From an uncultured Prevotellaceae bacterium (GTDB taxonomy: Bacteria; Bacteroidota; Bacteroidia; Bacteroidales; Bacteroidaceae): 61,878 nt of DNA. The position numbers and the translations under genes are program-made. Under the pieces are notes generated by a model. That model was given only the letters and a program-made list of their open reading frames with translations. It had not been told where the DNA came from and searched no databases. Where the stretch lies: positions 1 through 61,878 of the forward strand of contig CAMVLT010000018.1 in the NCBI GenBank assembly GCA_947168395.1, written 5' to 3'. Shown piece by piece: positions 53,984 to 61,878 of this stretch; position 1 is the stretch's first letter, and each line of letters starts with the position of its first letter.

Positions 53984-54817
53984 TTACTGCAATCTGAAGG
54001 TTACAGGCACGGTGTACTTCACACGCACAGCCGAACCGTTCTGCTTACCGGGAATCCACTTCGGCATGGACTTCAGCACGCGGATGGCCTCCTTGTCGAG
54101 AGACGGGTCAACAGACTTGATGACCTTGACATCGGTGATAGAACCGTCGCGCTCAACCACGAAGGTACAGATAACGCGGCCCTGAATACCATTCTCCTCA
54201 GCTACTGCCGGATACTTCATGTGGTCGTGCAGGAACTTCATCAGTTCAGCGTCGCCACCGGGGAACGAAGGCATCTGCTCAACAACGTCGAACACCTTGG
54301 TCTCTTCCTCCTTCGGCTTTTCATCAACCACTACTTCCTTAGCCTTCAGCACTTCACCTTCTGCTTCATCATTACCTTTCACGTCGAAGGTACCGATGGC
54401 GGTGTTGGTCTTCGAGAGGTCGTCCTGAGACTTGATTTCGTCTTCGGGCTTCACCTCGTCGTCCTTCTTGATTTCAGGCGCGGTGAACTTCACCGAGCTC
54501 TTCACCTTCTCGACGACTTTCTGCTCAACTTCCACCTTAACGGGCTCCTTGCGCTCCACCTTGGCTTCCTTCTTCTGAGCCAGCTTCGACAGCTCAACGT
54601 CGGTCTCGATGGCCGCGTTCTGCTTCATAGCGTTCTGGATAGCCAGGTTGGCGTATGCAATTGCAAAGATGAGGGCAATAGCAATCATCACCCAGATGAG
54701 AGCCTTGACGTTACGCTTTCCAGTGTCACGACGGAGAACGTATGCGCCGTACTCTTTGTTCTTACCTTCAAATACGAGGTCGGTCCAGTTGTTGTCAATA
54801 AGATCTATTTTTGCCAT
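53984..54817 (-). CDS. tonB: TonB family energy-transducing protein
   Basis: 277 residues: one membrane helix near 36-58, a long Lys/Glu/Val-rich linker (KKEAKVERKEPVKVEVEQKV), then a C-terminal TonB domain of about 80 residues (EQMPSFPGGDAELMKFLHDH, AEENGIQGRVICTFVVERDG, VLKSMPKWIPGKQNGSAVRV). The FPGGDA start is the Bacteroidetes TonB type. It passes proton-motive energy from ExbB/ExbD to outer-membrane transporters. The gene is 20 bp after exbD. Confidence 0.95.
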   Translation of the reverse strand: MAKIDLIDNNWTDLVFEGKNKEYGAYVLRRDTGKRNVKALIWVMIAIALIFAIAYANLAIQNAMKQNAAIETDVELSKLAQKKEAKVERKEPVKVEVEQKVVEKVKSSVKFTAPEIKKDDEVKPEDEIKSQDDLSKTNTAIGTFDVKGNDEAEGEVLKAKEVVVDEKPKEEETKVFDVVEQMPSFPGGDAELMKFLHDHMKYPAVAEENGIQGRVICTFVVERDGSITDVKVIKSVDPSLDKEAIRVLKSMPKWIPGKQNGSAVRVKYTVPVTFRLQ

Positions 54818-54837
54818 AGTCTATTTCCTTTCTTTAA

Positions 54838-55518
54838 TTAGTCATTAGAAAACTTGATGCCCTTCAACGTGAGAAGCTTCTCATCGTCTTCGTTCACCTT
54901 ATCAATGACATACTTACCAATACTGCAAACCAACATCTCGTCCAGAGCCTGAACCATGTTATCATAGGTCGCGATGTCCGTGGGCTTGATAATGACGGTC
55001 AGCGTCTGCATACCCTTTTCGCCGAACTCGGCCATGAACTCATCCGTCTTACCATTACGGATGTCTGACAGTTCCTTGTCGTATGCTTCCTTCGTCATCT
55101 TGTCACCCATCTGAGCCTTCTTCTCATCCAGCTTCTTCTTAGCCATCATGACACGAGCCACAGGGCTGAAACCGTCCTCGGTAACGTGCTCAATGAGCAG
55201 TTTGCGGACACCGTCCTTACCCCATGTGGTCTCCTTGATACAATCAGGATTCTCGTATTCGGGCAGACCTTCTACATAGTACAGTTTGTCATCGCCACCA
55301 AGGTAGAGCGTGATGGTGTACGAAGCCTTCGTCACCGACTTGTCTTCCTTGGTCATATTCTCGTCATTACTCGGCATAGTCAGCTGCATAGCCTGCGGCT
55401 TGCTCAGCGTCGTACAGAGCATGAAGAACGTAATCAGAAGCATCATCATGTCCACCATAGGTGTGAAGTTCACACGGGTGTCCATTTTTTTCTGCTTACT
55501 TGCTGCTTTCTTTGCCAT
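54838..55518 (-). CDS. exbD: ExbD/TolR family biopolymer transport protein (second copy)
   Basis: 226 residues. The N-terminal helix with the proton-relay aspartate reads NFTPMVDMMMLLITFFMLCT. The periplasmic part is longer than in E. coli ExbD and holds a charged helical insert (about 125-165). It forms the proton channel with ExbB. It follows the first exbD copy by 3 bp, and the two probably make a heteromeric complex. Confidence 0.95.
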   Translation of the reverse strand: MAKKAASKQKKMDTRVNFTPMVDMMMLLITFFMLCTTLSKPQAMQLTMPSNDENMTKEDKSVTKASYTITLYLGGDDKLYYVEGLPEYENPDCIKETTWGKDGVRKLLIEHVTEDGFSPVARVMMAKKKLDEKKAQMGDKMTKEAYDKELSDIRNGKTDEFMAEFGEKGMQTLTVIIKPTDIATYDNMVQALDEMLVCSIGKYVIDKVNEDDEKLLTLKGIKFSND

Positions 55519-55521
55519 AGC

Positions 55522-56142
55522 TTAGATCTCCCCCTGTTTTTTAGTGTCAAGGTTAGTAATCAGCTGGTAACGGTTCTCGTTCATGTCCTGCAGCTCCGAC
55601 ATCATCTTCTTGATGACCGCATACGGCGTCTTGGCGTCAGCCTTGATAGCTATGCGGATGTCGGGGTTGGACTCACGGGCTGCCGTGACCCACTCTTGGA
55701 ACTCACTCTTCCCACCTTCGATACTATCGAGGGGGATGCTCAACTTCTGGATCTCCTCGGCCATCTTCTCCTGCTCCAGGCTATAGTAGTCGGTGAACAG
55801 GTTCATCGGTGCGCCGATCATGGCATCCTCGCGGAAATGCTTCAGCTGTGCACCGTTCAGCGAGATGCCGAACTTTCCGGTGACAGTCTCCATCATGTCC
55901 TGCATCGTGTTCTTGTTCTCGGAACCCACGTAGATGTTTCCCTCTGGCGATACCAGAATGTTGAAAACATCGTTCTCGGGCACCTTGACCTCGGACACGG
56001 AGCTCGGGGTGTTGACCTTAATGGGCTCTGGCGTCAGGAATGTTGATGTCAACATGAAGAAGCAGAGCAACAGGGTCATCACGTCCGACATAGGCGTCAT
56101 GTCGATCCAGATGTCTTTTTTCTCAATTTTTATTTTACCCAT
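55522..56142 (-). CDS. exbD: ExbD/TolR family biopolymer transport protein (first copy)
   Basis: 206 residues. The proton-relay helix is DMTPMSDVMTLLLCFFMLTS, followed by a periplasmic domain of ExbD type ending near IKADAKTPYAVIKKMMSELQ. It lies 31 bp after exbB and 3 bp before the second exbD. Confidence 0.95.
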   Translation of the reverse strand: MGKIKIEKKDIWIDMTPMSDVMTLLLCFFMLTSTFLTPEPIKVNTPSSVSEVKVPENDVFNILVSPEGNIYVGSENKNTMQDMMETVTGKFGISLNGAQLKHFREDAMIGAPMNLFTDYYSLEQEKMAEEIQKLSIPLDSIEGGKSEFQEWVTAARESNPDIRIAIKADAKTPYAVIKKMMSELQDMNENRYQLITNLDTKKQGEI

Positions 56143-56173
56143 AATCGTCTAAGGAATTAAAAGGTAAAACAAA

Positions 56174-57004
56174 TTATGCCTCGTGGTGGTTAGAGTCGTA
56201 TGTAGCAGCGATAGTGTAACCAACCTCGTCGAGGGCAAACGTCAGTTTGTCGATCTTGTTTGAGAAGTAGTTGTAAACCACGGTAGCAACCCATGATGTC
56301 AAGATACCAGAAGCCGTGTTCACAAGGGCTTCAGAAATACCTGCAGACAGAGCCATAGAGTCAGCACCACCACCGGCAGACAGAGCCTGGAACGATCCGA
56401 TCATACCGAGCACAGTACCGAACAGAGCGGTCAGGGTACCGAGCGATACGATAGTAGCAACCATCGGGAGGTTCATCGTCAGCGTAGGCATCTCAAGCTG
56501 GGTAGCCTCTTCGTGAGCCTGCTGAATCTTCGAAATCTTCTGTGACTTCTTCAGGGTGTCGTCCTTCTCAACGGTCTCGTACATGTTGATAGAAGCCAGC
56601 ACCACGTTAGCCACTGAACCCTGCATCTTGTTGCACAGATCCTTAGCCTTGGTGAAATCCTGAGCCTTGATGGCTTCCTTCACCTGAGAGGTGAACTTGG
56701 CAAGGTTAATCTTACCAGAAGCTGACTTGATAGCGAAGAAACGCTCTACGCCGAGCACGATCACAGAAAGCAAGAGGGTGATGATAAGACCTACCACGAA
56801 ACCGCCCTTGTACACAGTACCCATCAGGTCTGCGGGATGTCCGTTACGGTCGCCGCCCTGGAAGTGGCTGGGATCACCGAGTACGAAGAAATAGAAGCAA
56901 TAAGCGATGATACAGCAGATTACCAGAATGATCCATGCATCCTTTACGCCTTTGAAGCCCGAATTTTTCTTGGCTGGGGCTGCAGCCTTCGTTGTTGTTG
57001 CCAT
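56174..57004 (-). CDS. exbB: ExbB/TolQ/MotA family proton channel protein
   Basis: 276 residues with three membrane helices near 25-47, 72-95 and 200-260. The family signature is LPMVATIVSLGTLTALFGTV followed by LGMIGSFQALS. First gene of the exbB-exbD-exbD-tonB-pstS-TPR run, with a promoter box about 70 bp upstream. It builds the pentameric proton channel that drives TonB. Confidence 0.95.
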   Translation of the reverse strand: MATTTKAAAPAKKNSGFKGVKDAWIILVICCIIAYCFYFFVLGDPSHFQGGDRNGHPADLMGTVYKGGFVVGLIITLLLSVIVLGVERFFAIKSASGKINLAKFTSQVKEAIKAQDFTKAKDLCNKMQGSVANVVLASINMYETVEKDDTLKKSQKISKIQQAHEEATQLEMPTLTMNLPMVATIVSLGTLTALFGTVLGMIGSFQALSAGGGADSMALSAGISEALVNTASGILTSWVATVVYNYFSNKIDKLTFALDEVGYTIAATYDSNHHEA

Positions 57005-57072
57005 AATTTGATTTTAATTTTTAGTTATTAAATAATTAAGTATAGAAAATCCGATTTAATGTTAATCAACCG

Positions 57073-57080
57073 CAAAGATA
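57073..57080 (-). promoter_or_regulatory. TATCTTTG promoter box for the exbB-tonB operon
   Basis: A minus-strand TAnnTTTG match 69 bp upstream of the exbB start codon. Confidence 0.65.
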
Positions 57081-57138
57081 ATAATTTATAACGGACTACG
57101 AGTCGAATTTGCAACTTTTAACTTAGAAAAAACATTTT

Positions 57139-58335
57139 TTATTGCAGTTTTCCCAACACTTCCTTGATTCGGCGCATAGCTTCAACGATATTTTCGTCAC
57201 TTGTAGCGTAACTCATGCGGAAGCATTCGGGGGCGCCGAAAGCATCACCTCCGACGGTCGCCACATGCCCTTCTTCGAGCAAATACATCGCCAAATCGGT
57301 GCTGTTTCCGATGGTCGAACCGTTGGGAGTTGTCTTGCCGTAGAAACTCGAACATTTCGGGAACAGGTAGAAGGCACCCTCGGGCACGTTGACCTCCAGT
57401 CCGGGGATGTCCTTGGCCAGCTTCACTATCAGGTCGCGACGGCGTTCAAAGGCTTGACGCATATCCTCCACACATTGCTGATTCTCCACGTAGGCTGCCA
57501 ATGCAGCCATCTGGCTCACCGAGCACGGACCACTGGTGTACTGGCCCTGCAGCTTGTTGCAGCCCTTTACTATCCACTCAGGAGCGGCTATGTAGCCGAT
57601 GCGCCAGCCCGTCATAGCGTATGCCTTCGACACGCCGTTCACCACGATGGTGCGCTCCTTCATGCCAGGGAACTGGGCGATGGACTCATGATGTCCCACA
57701 TAGTTGATGTGCTCGTAGATTTCGTCGGCCAGCACAAACAGGTCTTCGTGGCGCAGCACCACCTCGGCCAGCGACTGCAACTCCACCTTATTATATACTG
57801 ACCCCGTGGGGTTGCTGGGCGAACAGAGTATCAACATGCGGGTCTTCGGCGTGATGGCTGCCTCCAACTGCTCGGCAGTCATCTTGAAATTCTGCTCAAA
57901 GCCAGCCTCAACGATGACGGGATTGCCACCCGCCAGCTTCACCATCTGCGGATAACTCACCCAGTAAGGAGCGGGAATGATGACCTCCTCGCCGTCGTTC
58001 ACTAACGACATGATGGTATTGGTGACGCTCTGCTTGGCACCATTCGACACTAAAATCTCGCTCGGCTGATAATGCAGCTGATTCTCACGCTCCAGCTTGC
58101 GGGCAATAGCCTGACGCAGGTTGGGATAGCCAGGAACGGGTGAGTAGCGGGAATAGTTCTCGTCAATAGCCAGTTTAGCGGCCTGTTTGATATGGTCGGG
58201 TGTATTGAAGTCGGGCTCGCCGACGCTCATGTTAATCACGTCAATACCTTGAGCTTTCATCTCAGAGCTCTTCTGCGACATGGCCAGAGTGGCCGATGGA
58301 GCAAGCCTTTGCAGGCGGTTTGAAAGTTGTGCCAT
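57139..58335 (-). CDS. aspC: Aspartate aminotransferase (class I/II PLP enzyme)
   Basis: 398 residues from ATG 58335 (MAQLSNRLQRLAPSATLAMS). Fold type I motifs: NMSVGEPDFNTPDHIKQAAK, SPSNPTGSVYNKVELQSLA, LADEIYEHINYVG, and the PLP lysine in NGVSKAYAMTGWRIGYIAAP. It interconverts aspartate and oxaloacetate with 2-oxoglutarate. The frame is open to 58518, but a promoter box at 58361-58368 lies inside that extension and supports the internal ATG. Confidence 0.92.
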   Translation of the reverse strand: MAQLSNRLQRLAPSATLAMSQKSSEMKAQGIDVINMSVGEPDFNTPDHIKQAAKLAIDENYSRYSPVPGYPNLRQAIARKLERENQLHYQPSEILVSNGAKQSVTNTIMSLVNDGEEVIIPAPYWVSYPQMVKLAGGNPVIVEAGFEQNFKMTAEQLEAAITPKTRMLILCSPSNPTGSVYNKVELQSLAEVVLRHEDLFVLADEIYEHINYVGHHESIAQFPGMKERTIVVNGVSKAYAMTGWRIGYIAAPEWIVKGCNKLQGQYTSGPCSVSQMAALAAYVENQQCVEDMRQAFERRRDLIVKLAKDIPGLEVNVPEGAFYLFPKCSSFYGKTTPNGSTIGNSTDLAMYLLEEGHVATVGGDAFGAPECFRMSYATSDENIVEAMRRIKEVLGKLQ

Positions 58336-58360
58336 GTGTCTTATTGTACAATTTTGCATG

Positions 58361-58368
58361 CAAAAGTA
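58361..58368 (-). promoter_or_regulatory. TACTTTTG promoter box for aspC
   Basis: A minus-strand TAnnTTTG match 26 bp upstream of the chosen start codon, which rules against the longer open frame. Confidence 0.65.
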
Positions 58369-58607
58369 ATCAAAAACTTTCTCTCTACAAAAGAAAAACG
58401 ACATTTTTTCACTTCCAAGCCGAAAAAAAGACAAATTGTTAACAGAAAAGCCAAAACTGTAGCCGTAGAGGACAAGCCATGAAGCGATGGAGCATACTTT
58501 GCGAAAAACATCCCGCATCTCTCACGCACCTATTATATATATAATATGGGATGCAACTTTGCACTTAGGAATTGTTTCTTATAGAATTTTTAGCATAAGA
58601 ACCATCA

Positions 58608-58918
58608 TTCTGTCACTTTTACATCTATCTTTCTGCTTTATAGGTATTTATAAGTGAATGTATATACCGCTATTCTGTCATAACCAATCACTATCCATCA
58701 CAAAACTGCCAATTTACGCCAAAAACTCACCGACTTTTGGGGCAAAAATCGGCAACTTAATCACAAAAAGCAGGTGACTTTTTGTGAATAAGTGACATAT
58801 TTCTCTCCAATTTACCAGCATTTTCAGAAGGTGACAGAAAGTGACAGAAAGGTGATAGTTAACAAATAGTTAATTACTTGTTTATCAAAAGCTTTTATTC
58901 AAATAGTGACAGTGACAG
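58608..58918. repeat. Inverted-word repeat locus (TTCTGTCAC / GTGACAGAA) with central hairpins
   Basis: TTCTGTCA-type words on the left (58608, 58673) face GTGACAG words on the right (58831, 58841, 58906, 58912). The middle holds two hairpins, CCGACTTTTG/CAAAAATCGG near 58730-58752 and TCACAAAAAG/CTTTTTGTGA at 58761-58787. No gene is present. The plan resembles the gene-less element at 5143-5385 with a different word. Confidence 0.6.
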
Positions 58919-58973
58919 TACTTTTTAAAAATTTCTATGTAGATGAATATAAGCGTCAAACCCGTCACTCTGG

Positions 58974-58992
58974 GAGTTCCCCCTATGGGAAC
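58974..58992. repeat. AGTTCCC / GGGAACT palindrome
   Basis: AGTTCCCCCTATGGGAACT, the same family as at 5432-5491 and 41641-41659. Confidence 0.65.
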
Positions 58993-58994
58993 TA

Positions 58995-59082
58995 CCAGTT
59001 TACCCTACCCAAACCCCCAGTTTACCCTACCCAAACCCCCAGTTTACCCTACCCAAACCCCCAGTTTACCCTACCCAAACTC
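58995..59082. repeat. Tandem array of four 22-bp units
   Basis: Units start at 58995, 59017, 59039 and 59061, each CCAGTTTACCCTACCCAAAC plus CC; the last differs at its end. There are no spacers. TTTACCCTA words also occur at 21916 and 59607. Confidence 0.9.
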
Positions 59083-59084
59083 AA

Positions 59085-59383
59085 ATGGCCACCTTAGGAG
59101 GCAGATACCTTTCCACAGAAGTCTATCCTTTCAGTTTTATAGAGTTCCTGTCCTATAGCCAAGTACCTTTCGACGAACTGTCGCTAACGGCAACCGAGTC
59201 GAAAGCCCTGTTTATGAGAGCTGACGAACAGACAAGAGAACGAGAGATAAGTGCACTCACAAAACTGCCAAACATTCATCCTTGTAAACGTAGAATAGTC
59301 TTACCTACGATGAAGAAGTATCAATTGCAGACAAGCATGGCACCATCGAGGTAATGCCATGCTGGAAATGGTTGATAGGATAA
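59085..59383 (+). pseudogene. Remnant of an AAA_14/DUF4143-type ATPase
   Basis: GGRYLSTEVYPFSFIEFLSY and TATESKALFMRA match the middle of AAA_14/DUF4143 ATPases. This joins directly to DEQTREREISALTKLPNIHP, near their C-terminus. After VL the correct continuation TYDEEVSIADKHGTIEVMPC is in another frame, so a frameshift lies near 59303. P-loop, most of the body and the start are missing. Confidence 0.65.
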
Positions 59384-59392
59384 TGTCTTCTG

Positions 59393-59464
59393 TTATTTCC
59401 TGCCGCCGCCAATGACTCCGCCGACAGTCAGTCCTACGGTATTGTAGCCGTTGCGGGGAGCGCA
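59393..59464 (-). pseudogene. Short C-terminal gene remnant
   Basis: The minus strand reads APRNGYNTVGLTVGGVIGGG, RK and TAA. It looks like the end of a lost outer-membrane or surface protein. The remaining sequence to 59631 contains only a TTTACCCTAA word (59607) that I can point to. Confidence 0.3.
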
Positions 59465-59631
59465 AAAGTACGAAAAAAGAAGGAGAAAAGTGAATTCCCC
59501 CTTCTATTTTATACTTACTTAACTACTACTTACTGTACTTGGTATATACTTCTCTGACGCTGACAGTCTTTGCATCCAGTTTCGGATAAACACCCCAGAA
59601 ACTCCGGGTTTACCCTAATGAAACTCAGACT

Positions 59632-59988
59632 TTAGCATTCTTCAACTTTGCAGTACCATTGTTCCCACTCGTCGTTTTCTAAATGTACGACTCTGCGCTG
59701 CATAATTTTGAATTGTATCACTTGACCTAAAGTGTACTCCTGAGACAAGTCACTACGATTAAAAATAACATAGACCTTTGGAGGCTGATGGGTATGATAG
59801 TCGGAACTAAGCCCTAAATACACAACTTTAACCGTCTGCTCATCTACAGACAACACAATGCCTGCGATGCAATATTCACCAGTGAGCACCTCCATATTGT
59901 CAAACAGACTTGCCTGTTCTTCGTCATTTCGGCATCCTATACAAATGTTTAGCGCCATCAGCATGAAAATAAAAATACTCTTCTTCAT
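59632..59988 (-). CDS. Small lipoprotein of unknown function
   Basis: 118 residues. The lipoprotein signal ends MALNICIGCRN. The mature part looks like a small beta-barrel (OB-like): GEYCIAGIVLSVDEQTVKVV, then PPKVYVIFNRSDLSQEY and LGQVIQFKIMQRRVVHLEN. No family recognised. It lies 76 bp downstream of the large secreted-protein gene on the same strand and may be co-transcribed. Confidence 0.7.
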   Translation of the reverse strand: MKKSIFIFMLMALNICIGCRNDEEQASLFDNMEVLTGEYCIAGIVLSVDEQTVKVVYLGLSSDYHTHQPPKVYVIFNRSDLSQEYTLGQVIQFKIMQRRVVHLENDEWEQWYCKVEEC

Positions 59989-60064
59989 AACTTGTTCTCT
60001 TTTGTTTTGTCTTCTACAGTATAAATCCCAAAGTGACTAAAATACTGCATGAAACGATAGAAGA

Positions 60065-61549
60065 TTAACGTTGCTTAACGAAACTTTTCTTTCCATCACG
60101 AATATAGATACCTTTTATGGGCGTGGTTGTTAGTCGCTGGCCGTATAGATTATATATGTTCCCTCGCCTTTGCCTGTTATTCTGGCAAGGCAAAACTCCT
60201 ACTGTTGCGTCGTTATACCAACTAGAATGGTAAATGCTATTCCCATTCACGCTGCAGTCCATAATACCAAGACCGTATGCTCCTCCAATTAGGCTGAAAC
60301 CAGTACTGAAGCCAACATCCAGTTTGTGCGATGGACCAACACCCTCAATCCATGCACCATATTGCTCATAGGAAAGGCTGTTGTCTTTTGCGTGCCTTTT
60401 CACCTCACATATCCCCATGATACGGCAGAGAATCCCATCATGCAGTTCGTAACTCTCCGTAAATACCTGTACGCCCAAAGAGTCACCAGAAAGTCCCAAA
60501 CTGTTCCCCAAGGGATACTGCATTATAGGGCTGCCAGGTTGTAGGGAAAAGTCATATTGCAATTCAATCTCTGTCTTGTTCGGGAGAAAACGGTACACTT
60601 TTTTGTCTTGCTCATAATAGGCTCCTTTATAGACAACTTTCCCGTCATTGAACTCATTTTGGGAATACATCTTCAGACAATGCTGTCCATTTACAATAGT
60701 GTCACCACTCAAATAAAATTGGTAGGTCTTTGCCCCATAGACACTCCCGCTATACGTCCACACCTTGTTGTCCTCTACAAAAGGTCTGTACGATAGTTGT
60801 AATGGTGCTACCGAGAAGTCAGAGCGTGTGAAAAGACATTGCCCGTCTTCATAGCATGATTCGAACTCTATCCACCCTTCCTTGGTATAATCTGGTTTCA
60901 TGATTCCCCAAATACTATCGCCTACTCCCGAAACCCATGTCTCAGACTTTTTGCCTTCAGTAGTGTTTCCAGCTATATGTTCACGAGCTAACAGCCTGCC
61001 GCCTACATTTATCAAGTCAGAATGTATCAGCTGTATTGGGTGTGAAGAGGATTGTAATAGACTTGGTACGTGACTGCGGAAAGCACTCTCCATCATTGCC
61101 ATAAACTGATTACCTCTATTGGCGTAATGCCAAGAAAGCATGTTTCCCTCAAAAACATATAGCAAAACAGGTTTGTCTGTTTCTTTCTTCTCAATAGTCA
61201 ATTCGTCACCATCTCTACAAATCTCAATCATCTGATAAGCCCAAACCTGTGCGGGATAATTATTTTCATAATAACAGCCATACAGCCATGAGCCATTGGG
61301 AGTGTGTAGATAAAGCTTATGGCACAAACAGTCTTTGATAACTGTATCGCCTTTAACCTCTATAGACAGCTTTCTTTCATCATTCGTTGTCTTGTATGAG
61401 TAGTTCCATATCTTCCCTTCCGTCAGCATCATGTGAAAGCCTGTTTCCACTATAACAGCCTTTGTATTGGACGAGGCGAGAACCCCATACAATAACAAGA
61501 AGATTTTAGGCAGTAATCCCTTCTTACTAACTGACAATACTTCCTTCAT
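60065..61549 (-). CDS. Secreted protein with type IX (Por) C-terminal sorting domain
   Basis: 494 residues with signal-like N-terminus (LLPKIFLLLYGVLASSNTKA). The body repeats a beta-rich unit twice (GKIWNYSYKT... near 45 and NKVWTYSGSVYGAKTYQFYL near 270), each with a GDTIV-NGQHC-like or GDTVIKDCLC turn, so it holds two related domains. The C-terminus GNIYNLYGQRLTTTPIKGIY and IRDGKKSFVKQ fits the type A sorting signal of the type IX secretion system. Such proteins are anchored on or released from the cell surface. Function of the two domains is unknown. Confidence 0.75.
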   Translation of the reverse strand: MKEVLSVSKKGLLPKIFLLLYGVLASSNTKAVIVETGFHMMLTEGKIWNYSYKTTNDERKLSIEVKGDTVIKDCLCHKLYLHTPNGSWLYGCYYENNYPAQVWAYQMIEICRDGDELTIEKKETDKPVLLYVFEGNMLSWHYANRGNQFMAMMESAFRSHVPSLLQSSSHPIQLIHSDLINVGGRLLAREHIAGNTTEGKKSETWVSGVGDSIWGIMKPDYTKEGWIEFESCYEDGQCLFTRSDFSVAPLQLSYRPFVEDNKVWTYSGSVYGAKTYQFYLSGDTIVNGQHCLKMYSQNEFNDGKVVYKGAYYEQDKKVYRFLPNKTEIELQYDFSLQPGSPIMQYPLGNSLGLSGDSLGVQVFTESYELHDGILCRIMGICEVKRHAKDNSLSYEQYGAWIEGVGPSHKLDVGFSTGFSLIGGAYGLGIMDCSVNGNSIYHSSWYNDATVGVLPCQNNRQRRGNIYNLYGQRLTTTPIKGIYIRDGKKSFVKQR

Positions 61550-61730
61550 ATAATTATTCTTTTTAGTTTATTTCTTTCTTTGATGATGCAAAAGTACTAA
61601 AAAAAAAGCTATGACTGCAAGTATTTGAAAGAAAAAGGCAAACAAGCAATTACAATGCAAAAAAAACAAAATTCGCTGAAAGCGAACATGTTAGTAATAT
61701 TTCCGTTGTCAATATCCATCAAAATTGTAA

Positions 61731-61781
61731 TGATGATTTGTCATCATAATTTGCCAGTTTTTTCAAAATTGTGTAATTTTG
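61731..61781 (+). promoter_or_regulatory. Strong promoter with adjacent dyad operator
   Basis: TTTG at 61750-61753 and TAATTTTG at 61774-61781 are 20 bp apart, a full consensus. TGATGA-TTTG-TCATCA (61731-61746) lies just upstream, a 6-bp dyad. The transcript would start near 61788 and run to the right, out of the window. Confidence 0.65.
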
Positions 61782-61792
61782 CATCCATAGAA

Positions 61793-61870
61793 ATGCTTAA
61801 TGATTATGGTGAAACGACTTTTGATCCTAAAAGTAAAGTAATATGTACTCAAAACTATAAAAATACTTAA
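61793..61870 (+). CDS. Possible 25-residue leader peptide
   Basis: ATG 61793 to TAA 61870 encodes MLNDYGETTFDPKSKVICTQ plus NYKNT. It directly follows the promoter, so it is either a short leader peptide or untranslated leader of a gene beyond the window. The stretch 61550-61730 shows no gene I can support. Confidence 0.3.
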   Translation: MLNDYGETTFDPKSKVICTQNYKNT

Positions 61871-61878
61871 TTTTTCCA

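Noticed and set aside
58336..58518. N-terminal extension of the aspartate aminotransferase
   Set aside because: A promoter box lies within it, and the family starts at the internal ATG.
58995..59082. CRISPR array
   Set aside because: The 22-bp units abut each other without spacers and no cas gene is in the window.

Overview
The window looks like a chromosome segment from a Prevotella-type member of the Bacteroidales (Prevotella, Xylanibacter or Segatella). Three things point there. Many genes sit behind the Bacteroidetes sigma-factor signature, a TAnnTTTG box, sometimes with TTTG about 20 bp upstream. The gene neighbourhoods are typical: purH-mre-mrdA-rodA, a tonB/exbD/exbD/exbB cluster with a PstS-like lipoprotein, and a PorT-like protein with a type IX secretion C-terminal signal. 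There is also a 'smalltalk' peptide and BspA-like leucine-rich repeat debris. No rRNA or tRNA gene was recognised.

Layout. 0-5.0 kb: the start of a probable Fic gene and a giant exonuclease-RecQ-UvrD helicase. 5.0-5.8 kb: repeat-rich debris (a gene-less inverted-repeat element and a broken dicarboxylate symporter). 5.8-12.2 kb: a permease and two tandem sensor kinases with periplasmic binding domains. 12.3-18.6 kb: stand-alone IMP cyclohydrolase and the rod-shape/elongasome genes mreBCD-mrdA-rodA. 18.6-20.6 kb: an Lrp regulator divergent from a sulfhydrylase. 20.6-22.2 kb: a degraded mobile module holding fragments of DUF3987, CHC2 and HU genes plus an intact smalltalk peptide. 22.2-29.5 kb: PadR/PspC pair, menaquinone genes menBCE, a nucleoside kinase. 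29.6-33.5 kb: rpsL-rpsG-fusA-rpsJ. 33.5-35.0 kb: a small basic protein and the AICAR transformylase half of PurH. 35-36.7 kb: toxin, regulator and BspA remnants. 36.9-40.7 kb: a secreted S41 protease, a transglutaminase, a small membrane protein, a KilA-N protein. 40.8-43.6 kb: tandem repeats and a VapE helicase gene enclosed by 111-bp inverted repeats. 43.6-58.4 kb: rplS, a split 5'-nucleotidase, surface lipoprotein, PorT, ferredoxin, a glycosyltransferase-GH43 fusion, TPR/PstS/TonB/ExbD/ExbD/ExbB, an aspartate aminotransferase. 58.4-61.9 kb: more repeats and pseudogenes, then two secreted proteins.

The most interesting observation concerns the repeats. The VapE-type gene at 41959-43170 is bracketed by two 111-bp inverted repeats (about 89% identical by eye) packed with ACCTACC-type words. 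A gene-less relative with a different word (CCTAACC) lies at 5143-5385. Similar inverted-word arrangements with other words lie at 21049-21221 (beside DUF3987/CHC2 debris) and at 58608-58918. This looks like a family of minimal replicative or mobile units whose repeat word diverges from copy to copy. Other notable points are PurH split into two genes 21 kb apart, a glycosyltransferase fused through an internal signal peptide to a secreted GH43 enzyme, and a split 5'-nucleotidase in reversed domain order.
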